Source of the DNA: Sorghum bicolor
Taxonomy: Eukaryota; Streptophyta; Magnoliopsida; Poales; Poaceae
NCBI RefSeq assembly: GCF_000003195.3
Contig: NC_012872.2
Coordinates: 57,889,695 to 57,953,694, forward strand
Length of the DNA: 64,000 bases
Reading direction: 5' to 3'
Positions 36,479 to 49,528 of the stretch are shown here, piece after piece. Each line of letters begins with the position of its first letter. Position 1 is the stretch's first letter. A program made the translations under genes and the position numbers. The notes under the pieces were generated by a model, which was not told the DNA's origin, ran no database searches, and worked only from the letters and a program-made list of their open reading frames with translations.

Positions 36479-39400
36479 CTGCTGCCGCGCCCGCGCACGC
36501 ACACACATGCTGTGTCGGTGTGGGAAGCCTTGCTTTTGCTTTTAAATGTTACACCTTACTACACGCCTCGTTGCTTTTGATGATTTGCTGCATAAAAAGG
36601 CCTGCTTAGTGCTAAACCATGCTCCTGAATAGCACCACGAGTCCACGACGAATATGGATTTGTACGGTTTCACGAGATATATTGCTACAGAGAACTTACG
36701 CAGTTGCTCAATAATTGAGAGTGCCAACACTGTCTTTCCTAGCACATGTTTGTCACAGTCCAATGCGTATTTTGTAGCTTGTGACAGGTGAAGACCACTG
36801 ACAAGAATGGTCGATTTGGCCAATCGTGATGCCTTCGACAATCGACAGAACTTCTGCTAGGAGCGAGAACCAAATCCTTTGCCTCGTTGAACTATCAGTC
36901 TATCACGTACTAGTTCAGTTCTCCCTCTCCAACTCCAGAACTGGAGGCAGTTTAGTTTACCTACTTGTCCTGGTTTGAAGCGATATCCAAATTGCTTTTG
37001 TCATTTTCAGTTAAATAATCCCGGTAAACCACGAAGAATATCTGTATTTTTTAGAAATTCGAAAAAATCGTAAATATATTTTTGAGACATGATAAATTCA
37101 AATAAAATATTTGATACTCACTAAAAAAATATATATAAAAGCTTCAAGAAATTAGATTTAACTCTAGGAAGACATGTCGAAACGTGTCTTAAAGCTTTTC
37201 ACATAAAAAAAACGAGATGCAATCAACATGCATGGACACTAACGTATTTTGCTTTCATGGTGGTCGCATCTCATAATTTTTGCTGTGGAAAGTTTTCAAA
37301 ACGCATTTAGACGACATTGATTTGAATGTTCTAAGAATTTTTTATATTGTTTTTGGATATTTTTCCTTTATTCTAGAACTAATTCTGAAATTGAAAAACT
37401 CCTTTATTTGGGTTTCCTTATTAAAGCTTGGAGGTATCTTTTGATGATTATTTAAAATCTTGTTATGGGTTGCCGAGCTTTTCTAATTTTTAATTAAAAA
37501 TGACAACCGGTGAGGAGGTAACTTAAATAGTTTTAAGAATCGAAGAAGACAAGTTCTTTTTCGTAATTTGATTGAGGAGAAAACTTGGACTGTAATAATA
37601 GCTCTAGGAAAAATATGTTGATATGATATAGTTTAGGTTGTCGCGGCGAGCTTCGCCATCTTTTAGGGTTTGTTCATTGATGTTGCACAAGCAAGATGTG
37701 AGGATGAGGACGGTGCTCCAAATAGATACACGTGATTCTTCTCTAAATAATCTAAATAAAAAAATAAGAAAAAAATATTTATTTGGTTTATTAAATTATA
37801 CTAAAAAATCGCGGGTATAAGGTTTATCCCCATGCTCAGCAGGACGCGAACTGCCGTATCCCTCCTCTTCGGCATGTGGGCCGGGCAATCGCGACGTTGG
37901 CTTCCCGGCCAGGGAAACTTTTGTTCCGGGCTTCATGATATATAGGCCCATGCCAACTTCTGTCCCAGCGCTATTTTCGGCCTATTATCCAAGGAGCCGG
38001 CCGAGGATTGGGATCGGCATCGGCATCGGCGGTCCCGTTACGTTAGTCGCTGTATTGAACTTCCGTTTCCTCTGAAACGGAAACGGTGCTCCACTGCAGA
38101 CGCTACGGTGGATCGACGGTGCAGAGACGCTGACCGGCACCGCGGATGGCGGGCTGGCGCACCTTTCGTCAGTCCCCCGCCGTGGCAGGTCGTTAACAGA
38201 ACGGCGTTTAGTGATTAGAGTTGGCGCCGACGTCCGGCGCTGAGTAAAGTTCCGGCCGAAAGCGTCGGTGCGCAGCAAAACCGCACATCGAGTGGACGCG
38301 AGCACTCGGGGTCGGGGGGGGTCCCCGCAGTCCACCTGCAACCTGCTCCTCCTTCCAGCCGGAGCCGCGGATGCCCCGCAAATTACGGAACCCGGCAATC
38401 GTCTCCTCTCCTGTCTGTCAGCACCACCACTACCGTGTACGACTACTGCTCTGATGAGTCCACCACGACTCGATCTTGCTCGTGAAGTTATCATCGATGC
38501 ATGCACGCATCCACCAGTTAAGCCGCCAGGAGTAGTAGTACGTACCGGCTGGTTCGCATCAAGTTCGGAGTTGCTAATGTGTACGTGGTATACGGATCGC
38601 AGCGTGACGGCAACATCATCACTTTGTACAGTGGACTGGACCATCGCCTTCTGTGTGCTCACATGTTACTGTCGCAGGAGTACATCTTCAGGATAAAAAT
38701 CTTTGCCCTGTGCGTGTTGCAATCTTTACGCTCCCCATCTGTATCATGCGTCTTGTAAACAAAAACAAAGAAAAAAAAAAGGTCTGTCGCTAACTTTCGC
38801 AGCCACTGGGCACCCGTACCCTCGCCGCTCATTATGGGCATTGATCTTTACTAGCAAGGACCCACGCGCTGTCGGCGTGGGTATGTCTGTAGACTTAAAA
38901 CTTGTACAGTGCTAGCCTGCATTTTGGAGAGGAGCCACTTCGGAGGCAGAGATTGGAGCTGGACATGCGCGGATCGGCGGATGGCGCCCCGCGACATGGC
39001 CCGTCCCCGTCCTCACTCCCTCAGGTCCTCGCGCTGCGTGCGCGGGGCTCCCGAGCGCTTGTCATAACCGCCCGCCAGCGCCAGGCCTGGTTCGGTTCTA
39101 GAACGCCGCAGTACACCTTGCAGAGGCCAGAGAGGCTGCCCAGCAGAGGCAGCAGCACTGGCCTGACCTGGGGCCTGGCCTGTGTGTGGGCGGTGGACGC
39201 ACACCGGCACACCAACCCCTCTGCACACTCTCCCCCGCGCTATCGAGTCACGCGGCTCACGCTGCACACCCCCTTCCTCAGATTCAGGCATTCACTCTCG
39301 TCATCACCTCCACACATGGCCGCCGCTCGCCGACCAGGCCCCGCTCCCCGACAACGACAATGCGCGTGCCGGCTCCTCTTTCCGGTCTTGCGCTGCGCGC

Positions 39401-40057
39401 ACCACTTTTTTTCTTTGCCCCAGCCCCGGCGCCACCAGTGCGATCCACCATCCATCGCCGGTCCGCCGGAGGCCGGACGGACGCGATGCGGACGGCGGAC
39501 GCCGTGCGTGCACGACCACACCCAGGCCAGTGAAGCAACGCGCGGCGCTTTTACTCCTGACTCTCGTACGCGCCCCCAGATTTGGAACTGCAACAAGATG
39601 GCAGTGACAGGAACATGATACGGCGATACGCGGGGGAGTACAGCCAGTTAACTTTCATTTCAAACGAATCGAAGATCGGAAGATGGCCGTGAGTCCGTGA
39701 CCTTTTCGACAGCTTGCGTTGCGTTGCTTTGCGTGCGCCAGCCATAAGCAGAATCAAAGGCACCACCACCGCTAGGAGCGGTCCTTTTTTTGTCCTTTTC
39801 ACTTTCACGGCGCCGACCAACCAGGAAAAAAAAGTTCACTCGGATCGACACCGCAAAACAACACAGAGAACGGGGGGAACGAACGGATGATCTCGTCTTC
39901 CGGGAGGAACGAATCCTTTCCTTGCTTGTCAAAATTGTACCCTTTTTTCTTTAAAAAGAAAACGAACCAAAGGCAAAAACAAAAAAAAAACGAATCTGTG
40001 CACGGTTACCGGCGACGGATTTGTTGAGCTGGTTCGATCGATCGCTTATCCTTGCTA
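36479..40057. other. Intergenic region between the DUF538 gene and the second TBL gene
   Basis: 36900-37820 is AT-rich without coding signs. 38000-38700 and 38900-39650 are GC-richer with several overlapping open frames on both strands, but none resembles a known protein. The longest (38902-39618) begins with a non-ATG codon and is compositionally biased. The last few hundred bases include the 3' untranslated region of the minus-strand TBL gene. Confidence 0.5.
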
Positions 40058-41457
40058 CTAGGCGAGGAGCATCTGGAAGAGCATGTCGTTCCAGATGTCG
40101 ATGGGTCCGGGGAGGCACCAGTGGATGCAGTCGTTGTAGAGCTGCACCTTCTCGTTGGCCCAGTGCCCGTACCGGCTGGGATGCCCGTCGGGCCGCATCA
40201 GCATCGCCGCCGTGGCGTCCATGAGCATCAGCCGCCGCCCCTTGTCGCTCGCGACCTTCTCCGCCGCGCGGAACTCCTCCATCTGCGCGGTGTAGAAGTG
40301 CAGGTCGCGGCCTTCCATGGTGGTCTGGTTCCCCCGCAGCGGCTGCGTGCGCTTGCAGTCGCCGCCGTGGTCCCACGTCCCGTTCTCGAAGTGCGACATG
40401 GGGGAGAGCATGCGCACGATGACACGCCCGCGGAGGTGCTCCAGGTCGTTGATGGCGCGCAGCGCCACGCGCCACGCGCGGCGCTGCGAGTAGTAGAGCG
40501 TCAGGTCGGGGACGCCGTACTGGCGGCTGCAGAAGCTGCACCCGATCAGGCGACGCTTCTCGTAGAAGAGGGACGGGCGGGAGAACCAGTTGGCCGCCGA
40601 CACCAGCACGTAGTCGAAGCGGGAGATCTGCGAGACCCACTTGTCGTCGGCCTCGTCTAGGTACAGGCTCCAGTGGCCCGTGTGCGCGGGGCCGTCGTGG
40701 TCGGGCTCCCGCGCGCGCACCAGGAACGGCGACCAGAACATGCTGATGGTGAAGTTGTACGCCCGGTAGTGGTACACCTTGTTCTGGTCCGACGGGTTCG
40801 CCGACAGGTCCTTGGGATACGCCACCTGCAGCCATGGACACAGTGATCGATCAGTCGTGAGGTCAGTCGCTGTTCATCATGCATGCTGCGAATTGCTGGA
40901 AGCTTCAGCTGCGCAAAGTCTCATGCGACTCGGCAACAGAGCAGGCAGCAGGCTCTTGTGAATTGTCATCATCATCATCATCACTCAGAGCAGTCATCAC
41001 TCACCTGGGAGAGGAGGCAGAGCAGCGACTGCATGTGGTTCCTGGCCAGGGAGTCGCCGACGAAGGCCAGCGACTTGCCGCGGACGAACTGCAGGAACTG
41101 CAGCGGGTCGAAGCGCGGCAGGTCGCAGCCGGAGGGCCGCCACCGCCACTTGAGGAATCCGAGGTCGGGGCGCCCGTACTTGAGGCAGTTCTGGTGCTCC
41201 TGGATCATGTGGCACGTCTTGTGGTTGTAGTAGGGCGCCTCGGCGTCGGGCACCCACTCGCCGCGGAAGATGTCGCAGTACTTCATGACGCTGACCACGG
41301 GCGTGGTGGAGGCCAGCTTCGCGGCGCGCGGCGCCACGCCGACGCCCACCAGCCCGAAGTACTGCGCGTTGGTGAGCACGATGAGGATGGCCAGCGCCGA
41401 GAAGTAGACCGGCACCGGCCCGAACAGGAACCGCACCAACCAGTGGAGCTTCTTCAT
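40058..41457 (-). CDS. TRICHOME BIREFRINGENCE-LIKE O-acetyltransferase, AXY4/TBL19-27 type (2 exons)
   Basis: Minus-strand exons 41457-41005 and 40825-40058 join in phase 0 to give 406 aa. It is a predicted Golgi type II membrane enzyme; the relatives AXY4/TBL27 and TBL22 acetylate xyloglucan, but the substrate here is inferred only. A membrane anchor lies at about 14-30. The TBL domain reads [36 protein letters not shown], with the catalytic Ser136 in [16 protein letters not shown]. The DUF231 part includes the final [18 protein letters not shown] motif with Asp383 and His386. The intron of 179 bp (41004-40826) falls shortly after the GDS motif. The first exon is very similar to the gene that begins at 63596, in head-to-head orientation 22 kb away. 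Confidence 0.92.
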
Positions 41458-42003
41458 CCTCTTATCCGCCGCCTTCCGCCGCCGCCACCAGACCTCCGAT
41501 TCAATTCCCCACCTATCTGGCTACCTAGCAATCTCTCTCCGGCCGGCTAGCTACTCTCCGCTAGCAGCAATTCATGGGCAAGACAAGCATCGGCACGCCG
41601 GCTAGCAAGACGACGACGGCCTCCGCTCCGCCGGTGATGGCCGGGGCTCGGTAGCTGTGTGAGTGATATCTAGCTAGCGCTATCCATCCATGGCGAAAGC
41701 CCGAAAGCCCTTTTGGGTGCTCTTGAATAAGCAAGCCAAGCCGGTGGCCGCGTGAAGGCAGAGAGTAGGTGCGCGGCCGGTTTCAATAATACTGCCAAGT
41801 GGGGCTCGCAAGAGAACATGTCTGTCCCTGTCAATATTTAATCGCGTACGTAAGCCCCATCATCAGTAAGAAAATGCACCCCGCATGACCTCTGTTGGGG
41901 GGGTCAAGTCTCAAGTGGCCCTGCTGCTGCTTACCCTTGCCGAGCTGTAAATCGAGCTGTCTTTGACCCCTGCAGATCTGAAACGGATTATCCTACAATA
42001 TTA
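41458..42003. other. Upstream region of the second TBL gene
   Basis: This is the promoter side of a minus-strand gene. No other gene and no clear TATA element at the expected distance. Confidence 0.4.
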
Positions 42004-42235
42004 GGCCTTGTTTAGTTCCAAAAAATATTGGAAAATCGATACTGTAGTACTTTAATTTGTATTTGACAAATATTATCCAACTATGGACTAACTAGGATCA
42101 AAAGATTCGTCTTGTCAATTCCGACCAAACTGTGTAATTAGTTTTTATTTTTGTCTATATTTAATACTCTATACATACGTCTAAAGATTCAACGTGACGT
42201 GGAATTTGCAAAATTTTTTGGAACTAAACAAAGCC
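42004..42235. mobile_element. Tourist-like MITE, family A, copy 14
   Basis: It starts GGCCTTGTTTAGTTCC and ends GGAACTAAACAAAGCC, with TTA duplicated on both sides (42001-42003 and 42236-42238). Confidence 0.9.
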
Positions 42236-43492
42236 TTATACGCGTTGTATTGTACCACTGTTACTGCTGCAAGAGGAATCGACAAACGGGCTACGGGAAC
42301 CACAGGTTTCATTAGGCAGATAAACAAATGGGACAAACAGCGGTGGATGCGCGCGCCCATCGATAAGAACATCGGTTAGTTTTGTGTTACGGGAGGTGCT
42401 CGCCTCGCCATGCTCGGTTTCAAAGGTGGGATGTTTGTCCGGTTGGAGTTTCAGAGGTGAGAATTGACGGTGGTAGACTGCTGGTGCCGAAGATGCCTTC
42501 TTCTGGTCGGCCTGGGCTTCACCAACCATTAGCAGAACGAGAGGACGGCAACTGGCAAGGCAAGGAACCGGGTGCCCTGACATCAGACTCAGATTAGATC
42601 CAAGTAGGCATGCATATCACGGAAGGCGCGTCGCGTGATTGGACCCATCCGGCCGGCGATCTCAGTTCGGCAGGCGGCGGACGTTAACCCCGAGGTTGGC
42701 ACGGCCTGTGCCACCATATGGAGCACAATCACAAGTCACGGAGCTGTAGTAGTTTGAAATGGGCTGCAGTGCAGCCTGGACCAGATCTACATACTCCTAC
42801 GTGCATGTGTAACGGCAAGAACCGCGTGAATTGGGCGCAACCATTCGGCCGGAAGAGCGACGCGACACGAAAGGCGCGCAGCTTGGCGTCGTTGAGAGGG
42901 AGAAAGCAGGGTGTGATGGCTCCCTCTTCCTTCTTCCGTGCCCGTGCCCGACTCATTGGTTGCTCCCTGCCAAAGATTGTTTAGCAGAACGGCACAAAGA
43001 GAAGAGAGACACTGCTACGTGGCGTGAATAGCCGGAACAGCTGTCTCCTGGCCAGAACCGGTCCGCGGGATGGGACCAGGACCACAAGCCAAGCCAGCAG
43101 CGTCCGGCTCCGGCCGGGCGCGTGAAGTCGCCGATCGAGTAAATTATCTCCGGTGAAGGGCAGATAGGCACGGTTCGTTTGTGCAATGGCTCCGTTCGTA
43201 GGGCCGGCGACGGCAAGGAGCGAGAGCGCCCCGCCCCGCTCGCCGCTGCCGGGCGGCACGTGGGCGCGGGCCTCGCGTGCGACCATGCATGATGGACACA
43301 ACGGCCCGGATCGGGCCACCGCTATCACTATTGCTTGGATGCCGGATGTGGGTGGGTGACTGAGGTGAGGCGAGGGCTCCACGGTGAAGGCGATGGCGAT
43401 TGCGATGATGTGGTAAACGCGACAAAGCGGCAGCGGGCAGGTAGGTTCTTGTTCGTCCACAGCGCGGCACATGGCTCAAAAGCGGGGAGTCA
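42236..43492. other. Intergenic region between MITE copies 14 and 15
   Basis: This stretch is GC-moderate with many short frames on both strands. None is recognisable and no splice-linked set could be built. Confidence 0.5.
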
Positions 43493-43729
43493 GGTCTTGT
43501 TTAGTTCTATAAATTTTTGTAAAATAGATATCGTAGTATTTTTATTGTATTAAATATTTTCCAATCATAAATTAACTAGATTTAAAAAAATTTCCTTATA
43601 AATTATAGGTAAACTATGTAATTAATTATTATTTTTATCTATATATAATACTCCATACATACATCGTAAGATTCGATATGATGGAGAATCTAAATTTTTT
43701 TGCAATTTTTTTTAAAACTAAGCAAAGCC
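43493..43729. mobile_element. Tourist-like MITE, family A, copy 15 (degenerate)
   Basis: It starts GGTCTTGTTTAGTTC and ends AACTAAGCAAAGCC. The core ATTATTTTTATCTATATATAATACTCC is recognisable. Confidence 0.78.
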
Positions 43730-44248
43730 TCAGTCGCGGGTTGGGCAAGGGAGATCCCTTGCACCCGAGCCGTTTCCATCGTGCACCACCATTTCGGCCG
43801 GTGCAAAGCAGCAATTGCAGCAGGATACCACCGTAACAGTTGTAGAAAAGCCAGGCAAGGACGGGAACGAAGAATTTGCCGTTTGCACCGCACGGCGCCA
43901 CTGCACCAGGCCGGAACCGAACCGAAAGGGGTGCGGCTTGATCTCAGCAGCAGGCAGCAGGCCCCTGTAGTAGGTGTAGGTGTAGAGAGTCCGCAACTCT
44001 ATGCATGCGTAGACATCATCAATGACTCGTGCTCGTGGGGATGTTTGTACACGGCACATGGGGTACGGATTCACCGGCAGCTACAACAAGCCTACGACAC
44101 GCATGCATGCATGGTTACTACCCAGGGTGTCTTACGAAGTCAAACAATGACTCGTGCAAGGTCGAGAGTTTTCACCATGTGGTATCTGCGACAGCGAGCT
44201 AAGTTTCTTGAAAGATCAAATAGTTCATCTCTTGCTCTTCTTTTCTTA

Positions 44249-44442
44249 GGACTTGTTTAGTTCCAAAAGAATTTACAAAATAGGCTGAACTAGGTTTAAA
44301 AGATTTGTCTTTTAAATTATAGGCAAACTGTATAATTAATTATTATTTTTATCTATATTTATTATTCTATGTATGTGCCGCGAGATTCGATAACAGAAAA
44401 TTTAATTTTTTTTTGTAAATTTTTTAGAAACTAAATAAGGCA
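44249..44442. mobile_element. Tourist-like MITE, family A, copy 16 (internally deleted)
   Basis: It starts GGACTTGTTTAGTTCC, preceded by TTA, and ends AACTAAATAAGGC. A segment normally holding TTTGACAAATATTATCCAATC is missing. Confidence 0.75.
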
Positions 44443-44456
44443 CTACTATACTGTAA

Positions 44457-44688
44457 GGCCTTGTTTAGTTCACAAAAATTTTCAAGATTTCCCGTCACAT
44501 CGAATCTTTGATCGTATGCATGAAGCATTAAATATAGATGAAAATAAAAACTAATTGCACAGTTTACCTGTAATTTGTGAGATAAATCTTTTGAGTCTAG
44601 TTACTCTTTGTTTGGACAATGTTTGTCAAATAAAAATGAAAGTGTTACAGTAGCCAAAAACGAAATTTTTTGCAAACTAAACAAGACC
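44457..44688. mobile_element. Tourist-like MITE, family A, copy 17
   Basis: It starts GGCCTTGTTTAGTTC, preceded by TAA, and ends AACTAAACAAGACC, followed by CAA. It is 14 bp from copy 16. Confidence 0.87.
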
Positions 44689-45790
44689 CAAGCGAAGCAG
44701 GGTCTAGATCTGAATATATGTCCCAGCGGACAGACGGTCGTACAGTACCACTTGCTGGGTTGTGAATGAAAAAAGTAAAAGGAAGGATACAATCAGAAAG
44801 AAGAAAGTAGAAGGAAGGAGACACGGAAAGCATAGAACATCTTCAAGAGTTTTGTATTTGAATTTTGCATTCTTGTAATTTGTTAAAAATCGCAAAAAAA
44901 AGATATCCAATAGTTTTGTATTTAGAGTTTATATTTTGGGCAACTTAACAAATGAGAGAGCAAACTTGGTATATATGCAAAGCCGCGCACGGCTTGGCAA
45001 AAGGCCGATCGCGCGTCTCCCGGTCTCCCGCGCGACCCGGACTTCTTTCGCGCCATATATCACGATCGCGAGGAACACCACCGATGTCGTCCGCTGCAAG
45101 CCAGAAGAGTAGGATAGGACCGAATTGAATCAAACGAATTGTAAAATTTATGAACCAGTGCATCGGGCAATCTATCAGAGCCATGGAACAATAATGTACG
45201 AGCAGAGCATGAAGAGGATCTAGGTACCTGGGCAGGTCGCATCCGTCGGGTTGGCACCACGGCGACACCTGCAACGAGTGGTGGGGAGCAGGAAGAACTG
45301 GTGGCGCGACCTGTGAGGAAAACATGAGAACCGGCGGCGACTTTACGCGCGCGAAGGAAAAAATCGCGGTCGGGTCCACTTTGGCTAATTGCTAACTCAA
45401 TTATACAAAATTCTTGGAGATGACCTATTTTTAGACTTTGTATTTTGTTTCAGGAGTTTGCAAACAACAATAATTGCCAACTCAATTATACAAAAATCTT
45501 GGAGATGCTTAAAAAAAAGAAACAAGAAGCGGCCGTCGCTCCTTGTCTCCCGTTTGGCGTGGAGATTTGGCGTTTCCTTTTTCCTTTTCCAGATTAATTA
45601 AATGGTTAAATTAAAAAATCTAAAAAAAAATCTATGGCTCAGATTTGTTTGAATATTACCTCCTAAGAAATAAAGACGGTACCATAGCATTACCTTACAT
45701 ACATTTAAACTAATCATAAAAGTTTTCTTTTGGTTGCTATAACTATAATTGTTTTCTACATGCCTACATTCTTTAAACTCATGATAGACT
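44689..45790. other. Intergenic region
   Basis: No gene is recognised. TTGCTAACTCAATTATACAAAATTCTTGGAGATG-like words occur twice (about 45389 and 45476), a local duplication of about 34 bp. Confidence 0.5.
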
Positions 45791-45799
45791 TAGCACCCG

Positions 45800-46315
45800 A
45801 AGAGGAGGCCCCTCCTCCCCCCCCCGCCCCCTTTCCTACAATTGTGTGCTATGTTAAACTCTGAAGAAACTGTCCAACACCTATTATTCCTGGAGTGTGA
45901 AATAGCCAAAGCTTGCTGTAACCTTATTAGCATTACAATTGATTTATCACTTGATCCTTTATAGATTTTTGAGAGTTCTAGAGCGCAGTTGATTTGTTAG
46001 CTTTTTCATGGAGATCATAATCATCATGTGCTGGAGTACGTGGATAGTTAGAAATAATGTCATTTTTAGAGGACTCCCTGCTAGCGTTCAAAGATGTTCA
46101 GATATCTTCACACACTTTTTTGGCTTATACAGAGAGCCAAAATGAAACATTTTCATGCAATAGAGTTATGGCTAGAGCTCTTTCTGTAATTGTGTTAATT
46201 TTCTTTGTTTCCTTTTTTGTCTCTTGAACTTTAGTCCCCTGCAGATCCTTTTGTAAACTCTCTGGTTTCCGGTAACTTCCTTGGTTACATCTAATAAATT
46301 TCCAGTAGGGACTCC
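45800..46315 (+). pseudogene. LINE 3' fragment (zf-RVT and C-terminal region)
   Basis: Broken plus-strand frames give CAMLNSEETVQHLLFLECE, then after stops and a frame change MEIIIIMCWSTWIVRNNVIF and RGLPASVQRCSDIF. This is the zinc-binding and trailing part of a LINE ORF2. At least two in-frame stops make it a dead fragment. It ends at the adjacent MITE (46320). Confidence 0.7.
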
Positions 46316-46319
46316 CTAA

Positions 46320-46550
46320 GGCCTTGTTCAGTTGGCAAAAACTGGTGAAAAACGGCACCGTAGCACTTTCGTTTTTATTTGACAAACATTATCCAATTAT
46401 AGAGTAACTAGGCTCAAAAGATTCATCTCGCGGTTTACAGATGAACTGTGCAAATAGTTTTTGTTTTTATGTATATTTAATGCTCCATGCATGTGCCGTA
46501 AGATTCGATGTGACGGGAATCTTGAAAAATTTTGCGAACTAAACAAGGCC
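46320..46550. mobile_element. Tourist-like MITE, family A, copy 18
   Basis: It starts GGCCTTGTTCAGTTGG and ends CGAACTAAACAAGGCC, with TAA duplicated on both sides (46317-46319 and 46551-46553). It inserted next to or into LINE-derived sequence. Confidence 0.9.
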
Positions 46551-47528
46551 TAAGTCCCTCCCTTTCATTAAAGAAAAAGGCAAAGGATAAGAAAGTGCTC
46601 TGAGTGAGGGCCAGGCCATACAGGCTGTAATACGATGGTTGGGGCGGTTACAGCATCTGCTTCGCCCGGCAGTGGCGTAAATTTCCGAGCTGGTACCGTC
46701 GTTGGTCACCACATGGGAGCCGCTGGCGTTTAACTGTTCCTGCACGTGGAACGACTAGTACTGTCACAAGATGTGCCCACCACTAGAACATTACTCCTAA
46801 AGCAAAGTTTAAAAAATACAGATCAATTACCTGGTTAAGTTTTCCTTATCAACTCTCGTAAAGATTAACCTTGATGCTGCGCCTGAACCGTTGGTCTTTT
46901 TTTTTTTTTCTGACACAGCTGAACCGTTGTTGAGACTGATGGCTACCCACTTGGATTGCGGTGTCGCTGTGTTAACAGTAGCCGTGTCCCCCTGGTCCGT
47001 TCCACGGACCACGCCCATCGCCATCCAGTACGCCCATCGCCATCCAGAAAACTGGTTAGAGCATCTCCAAGACTCCAAAAGCTTGGCTAAAATTAATAGT
47101 CAAATTCTAATGTTTAGCCATTTTGTAAAATAGATAACTTGTTAAAAAAGACGAGGTTCCAACAGTATTGCTATCAGATAGCTAGTGTTAGTGGTTGGTT
47201 ATATATGATCAACGAAAATTAAGTGACAGTAAACTTTTTATTTTACAAAACCAAATAGCACATTTGTTGGAGCCTATTTCTCTATAATAAAAATTCTAAA
47301 AGGCTATCATAATAAGATTAGAGGAGTTGCTCTTATCATCGACGAGCCATGCATGGCCCACGACGGGGGCTATTCTTACTGTTGGTAAAAATAATATATC
47401 CTGATAACCAGCTGACATGCATGTCCTATACAAATCGTACGTGGTGTCGGTACTCGTCAGTCGCCTAGCGTGGCGCACCGACACCCAGTTCGCAGTACCC
47501 TGTGGGCTGTGGTAGCGTAGAGTCCTAG
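46551..47528. other. Intergenic region
   Basis: No gene. An 18-20-bp tandem repeat containing CGCCCATCGCCATCCAG lies near 47012-47050. Confidence 0.5.
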
Positions 47529-47757
47529 GGCCTTGTTTACATGCAAAAAGTTTTAGGATTCTGACACCGTAGCATTTTCGTTTTTATTTGATAAACATTG
47601 TCTAATTATGAAGTAACTAGGCTTAAAAGATTCATCTCGTGATTTACAGATAAACTGTGCAATTAGTTATTTTTTTATCAATATTTAATACTTCGTACAT
47701 GTGCCGCAAGGTTCGATGTGACGAGAAATCTTGTAAAGTTTTGGGTTTTTGGGTCTA
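47529..47757. mobile_element. Tourist-like MITE, family A, copy 19 (right end eroded)
   Basis: It starts GGCCTTGTTTACATGC. The core TTGATAAACATTGTCTAATTATG ... GTTCGATGTGACGAG is clear; the right end has decayed to GGGTCTAGC. Confidence 0.75.
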
Positions 47758-48193
47758 GCAAACAACGACTGGCAGGTGATTGTTCCTGTCGCATCGGCGG
47801 TGCGGGCAGGGGGTGGGGGTAAAAGACCGAGCGAAGAATCAACCGACGGTAATTAACGTCAGCACAACACTTGCCAAATTGCGCTAAAAAAATAATCAAC
47901 TGACGGTGAAAGGATCGGATTTAGGCTAAAACACAACGATTGCAGCCCGACTCGCTGACTGAAGTTTTCAGGCGGTCGATCAACCGCTGGCGTTCCGCTC
48001 AACCGGCCAGGATGTGCATGGTCACCCGTGACGTGCTCACCATGCATGGGCAGTGCAATGCGGGTCGCACGTTCGTAAACGGGGTGCTTATTTCCCGGAT
48101 TTTAGCTAGGCTGTGACGAGACGACGCAGCCCTCCGTTGATCGAGGCACGCATCCGGCTGCTTTCCCGGATTTTAGTTAGTGTCACTTATTTA
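47758..48193. other. Intergenic region between MITE copies 19 and 20
   Basis: No gene is recognised. Confidence 0.45.
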
Positions 48194-48425
48194 TGCCTTG
48201 TTTAGTTGGTAAAAATTTGGGTTTTTGGCTACTGCAGCACTTCCGTTTTTATTTGACAAACATTGTCCAATCATGGAGTAACTAGGCTCAAAAGATTCAT
48301 CTCACAAATTACAGGTAAACTGTAAAATTAGTTTTTATTTTCGTCTATATTTAAAGCTCCATACATGCGACTAAAGATTCTATGTGATAGAGAATCTTGA
48401 AAATTTTTGCGAACTAAACAAGGCC
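48194..48425. mobile_element. Tourist-like MITE, family A, copy 20
   Basis: It starts TGCCTTGTTTAGTTGG and ends CGAACTAAACAAGGCC, with TTA flanks on both sides (48191-48193 and 48426-48428). Confidence 0.88.
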
Positions 48426-48827
48426 TTAGTTGTCCCAACCCAACAAAACGGATATATAAGCCTAGAATTTGCCTTTTGCCATTATTGGAGCGGGCACGAC
48501 CCGCGTGCAACCAATCATTCCATCCTATGATAGTGTAGAGCGTAGTGCGGCGAGACATGCGATGATCAACGTTAGCCTGCTGTCTCATCAATCTATAGTA
48601 CACGGCAACTGAAAGCGAAGAAGCCTCTTACTCCTACCTACTAGTAGCACTCAACTACTCTCAAGTCGTGGCGCGCGCTACGATTTGATGAGCTCCACAA
48701 GAGCAACATGATTTCTGTGTTTGCCAGCTGTTTTGGTGGCTTGATTGTCTCGAGTTGACTGGACTCATTAATTATAGTATTTGATTCTGCAAGAACATTG
48801 TAGAATTTTCAGTTCATGCAATGTTTA

Positions 48828-49135
48828 GGGCGTGATTGGTTGCCTATTAATTTTTGCCCAACCAAAATCATGGCAAGCCAAAATTTAGATTTGCCAAAAC
48901 CAAAACTACCAAAATTAGGACAAAAACTAGGTGTGCATTTGGTTGACTGCCAAAATTAAGGCTTGCCAGTTTTCTCCTTTATGTAGTTTATAAGAACTTT
49001 CTAAAGACTAGCCAAAACTTTGGCCATGAACATTGTTGTGCCAATTCTTTGGCAATGAACCAATTGACGACTATAAATTTTGGCATTTGCTATGATTTTG
49101 GCTGGGCAAGAATTGGAAGCCAACCAATCAGGCTC
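48828..49135. mobile_element. Tourist-like MITE, family D
   Basis: The left end GGGCGTGATTGGTTGCC and the right end AGCCAACCAATCAGGCTC are imperfect inverted repeats, with TTA flanks on both sides (48825-48827 and 49136-49138). The body repeats TTTGGC/GCCAAA words. It is 308 bp and non-coding. Confidence 0.82.
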
Positions 49136-49312
49136 TTATCCTTGAGCCTCTTGTCTCGTTGACGTCGAAACGGTAAGGATACATGATGCTTAGAGGTTCA
49201 TACATTCATTATTCATTGTACTTCTCATTAAACTCTCCAACCACGTACAACTAGGATGAACAGAACAACACCAAGACTGGATTTGAATCTGAATGAAAAA
49301 AGTCTACCTTTT

Positions 49313-49528
49313 CTCCCTCCACTTTCACGAAAGTGCAATTTTCCTCTCTCAACTCCAAAACCGGACAAACCACCTCTCTCAACTTTTCAAACCGTGCATT
49401 TTACCTTCCTATAACTCCAAAACTGCTCTAGGAAGATAAAATGCACGGTTTAAAAAGCTGAGGGGGTGGTTTATCTGGTTTTGAAATTAAGGGACAAAAT
49501 GGACTTTCATAAAAATAGAGGAGGAAAA
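49313..49528. repeat. Fold-back element: two arms of about 98 bp around a 19-bp loop
   Basis: The left arm (about 49313-49410) and right arm (about 49430-49528) are inverted copies, for example AAACCGTGCATTTTACCTTCCT against AGGAAGATAAAATGCACGG. A transcript would form a long hairpin. Related single-arm sequence is seen near 57600-57690. Confidence 0.75.

Noticed and set aside
38902..39618. Open frame of about 238 codons on the plus strand
   Set aside because: It starts at a non-ATG codon, is low-complexity with no domain, and competes with equally long frames on the other strand. Treated as GC-driven.
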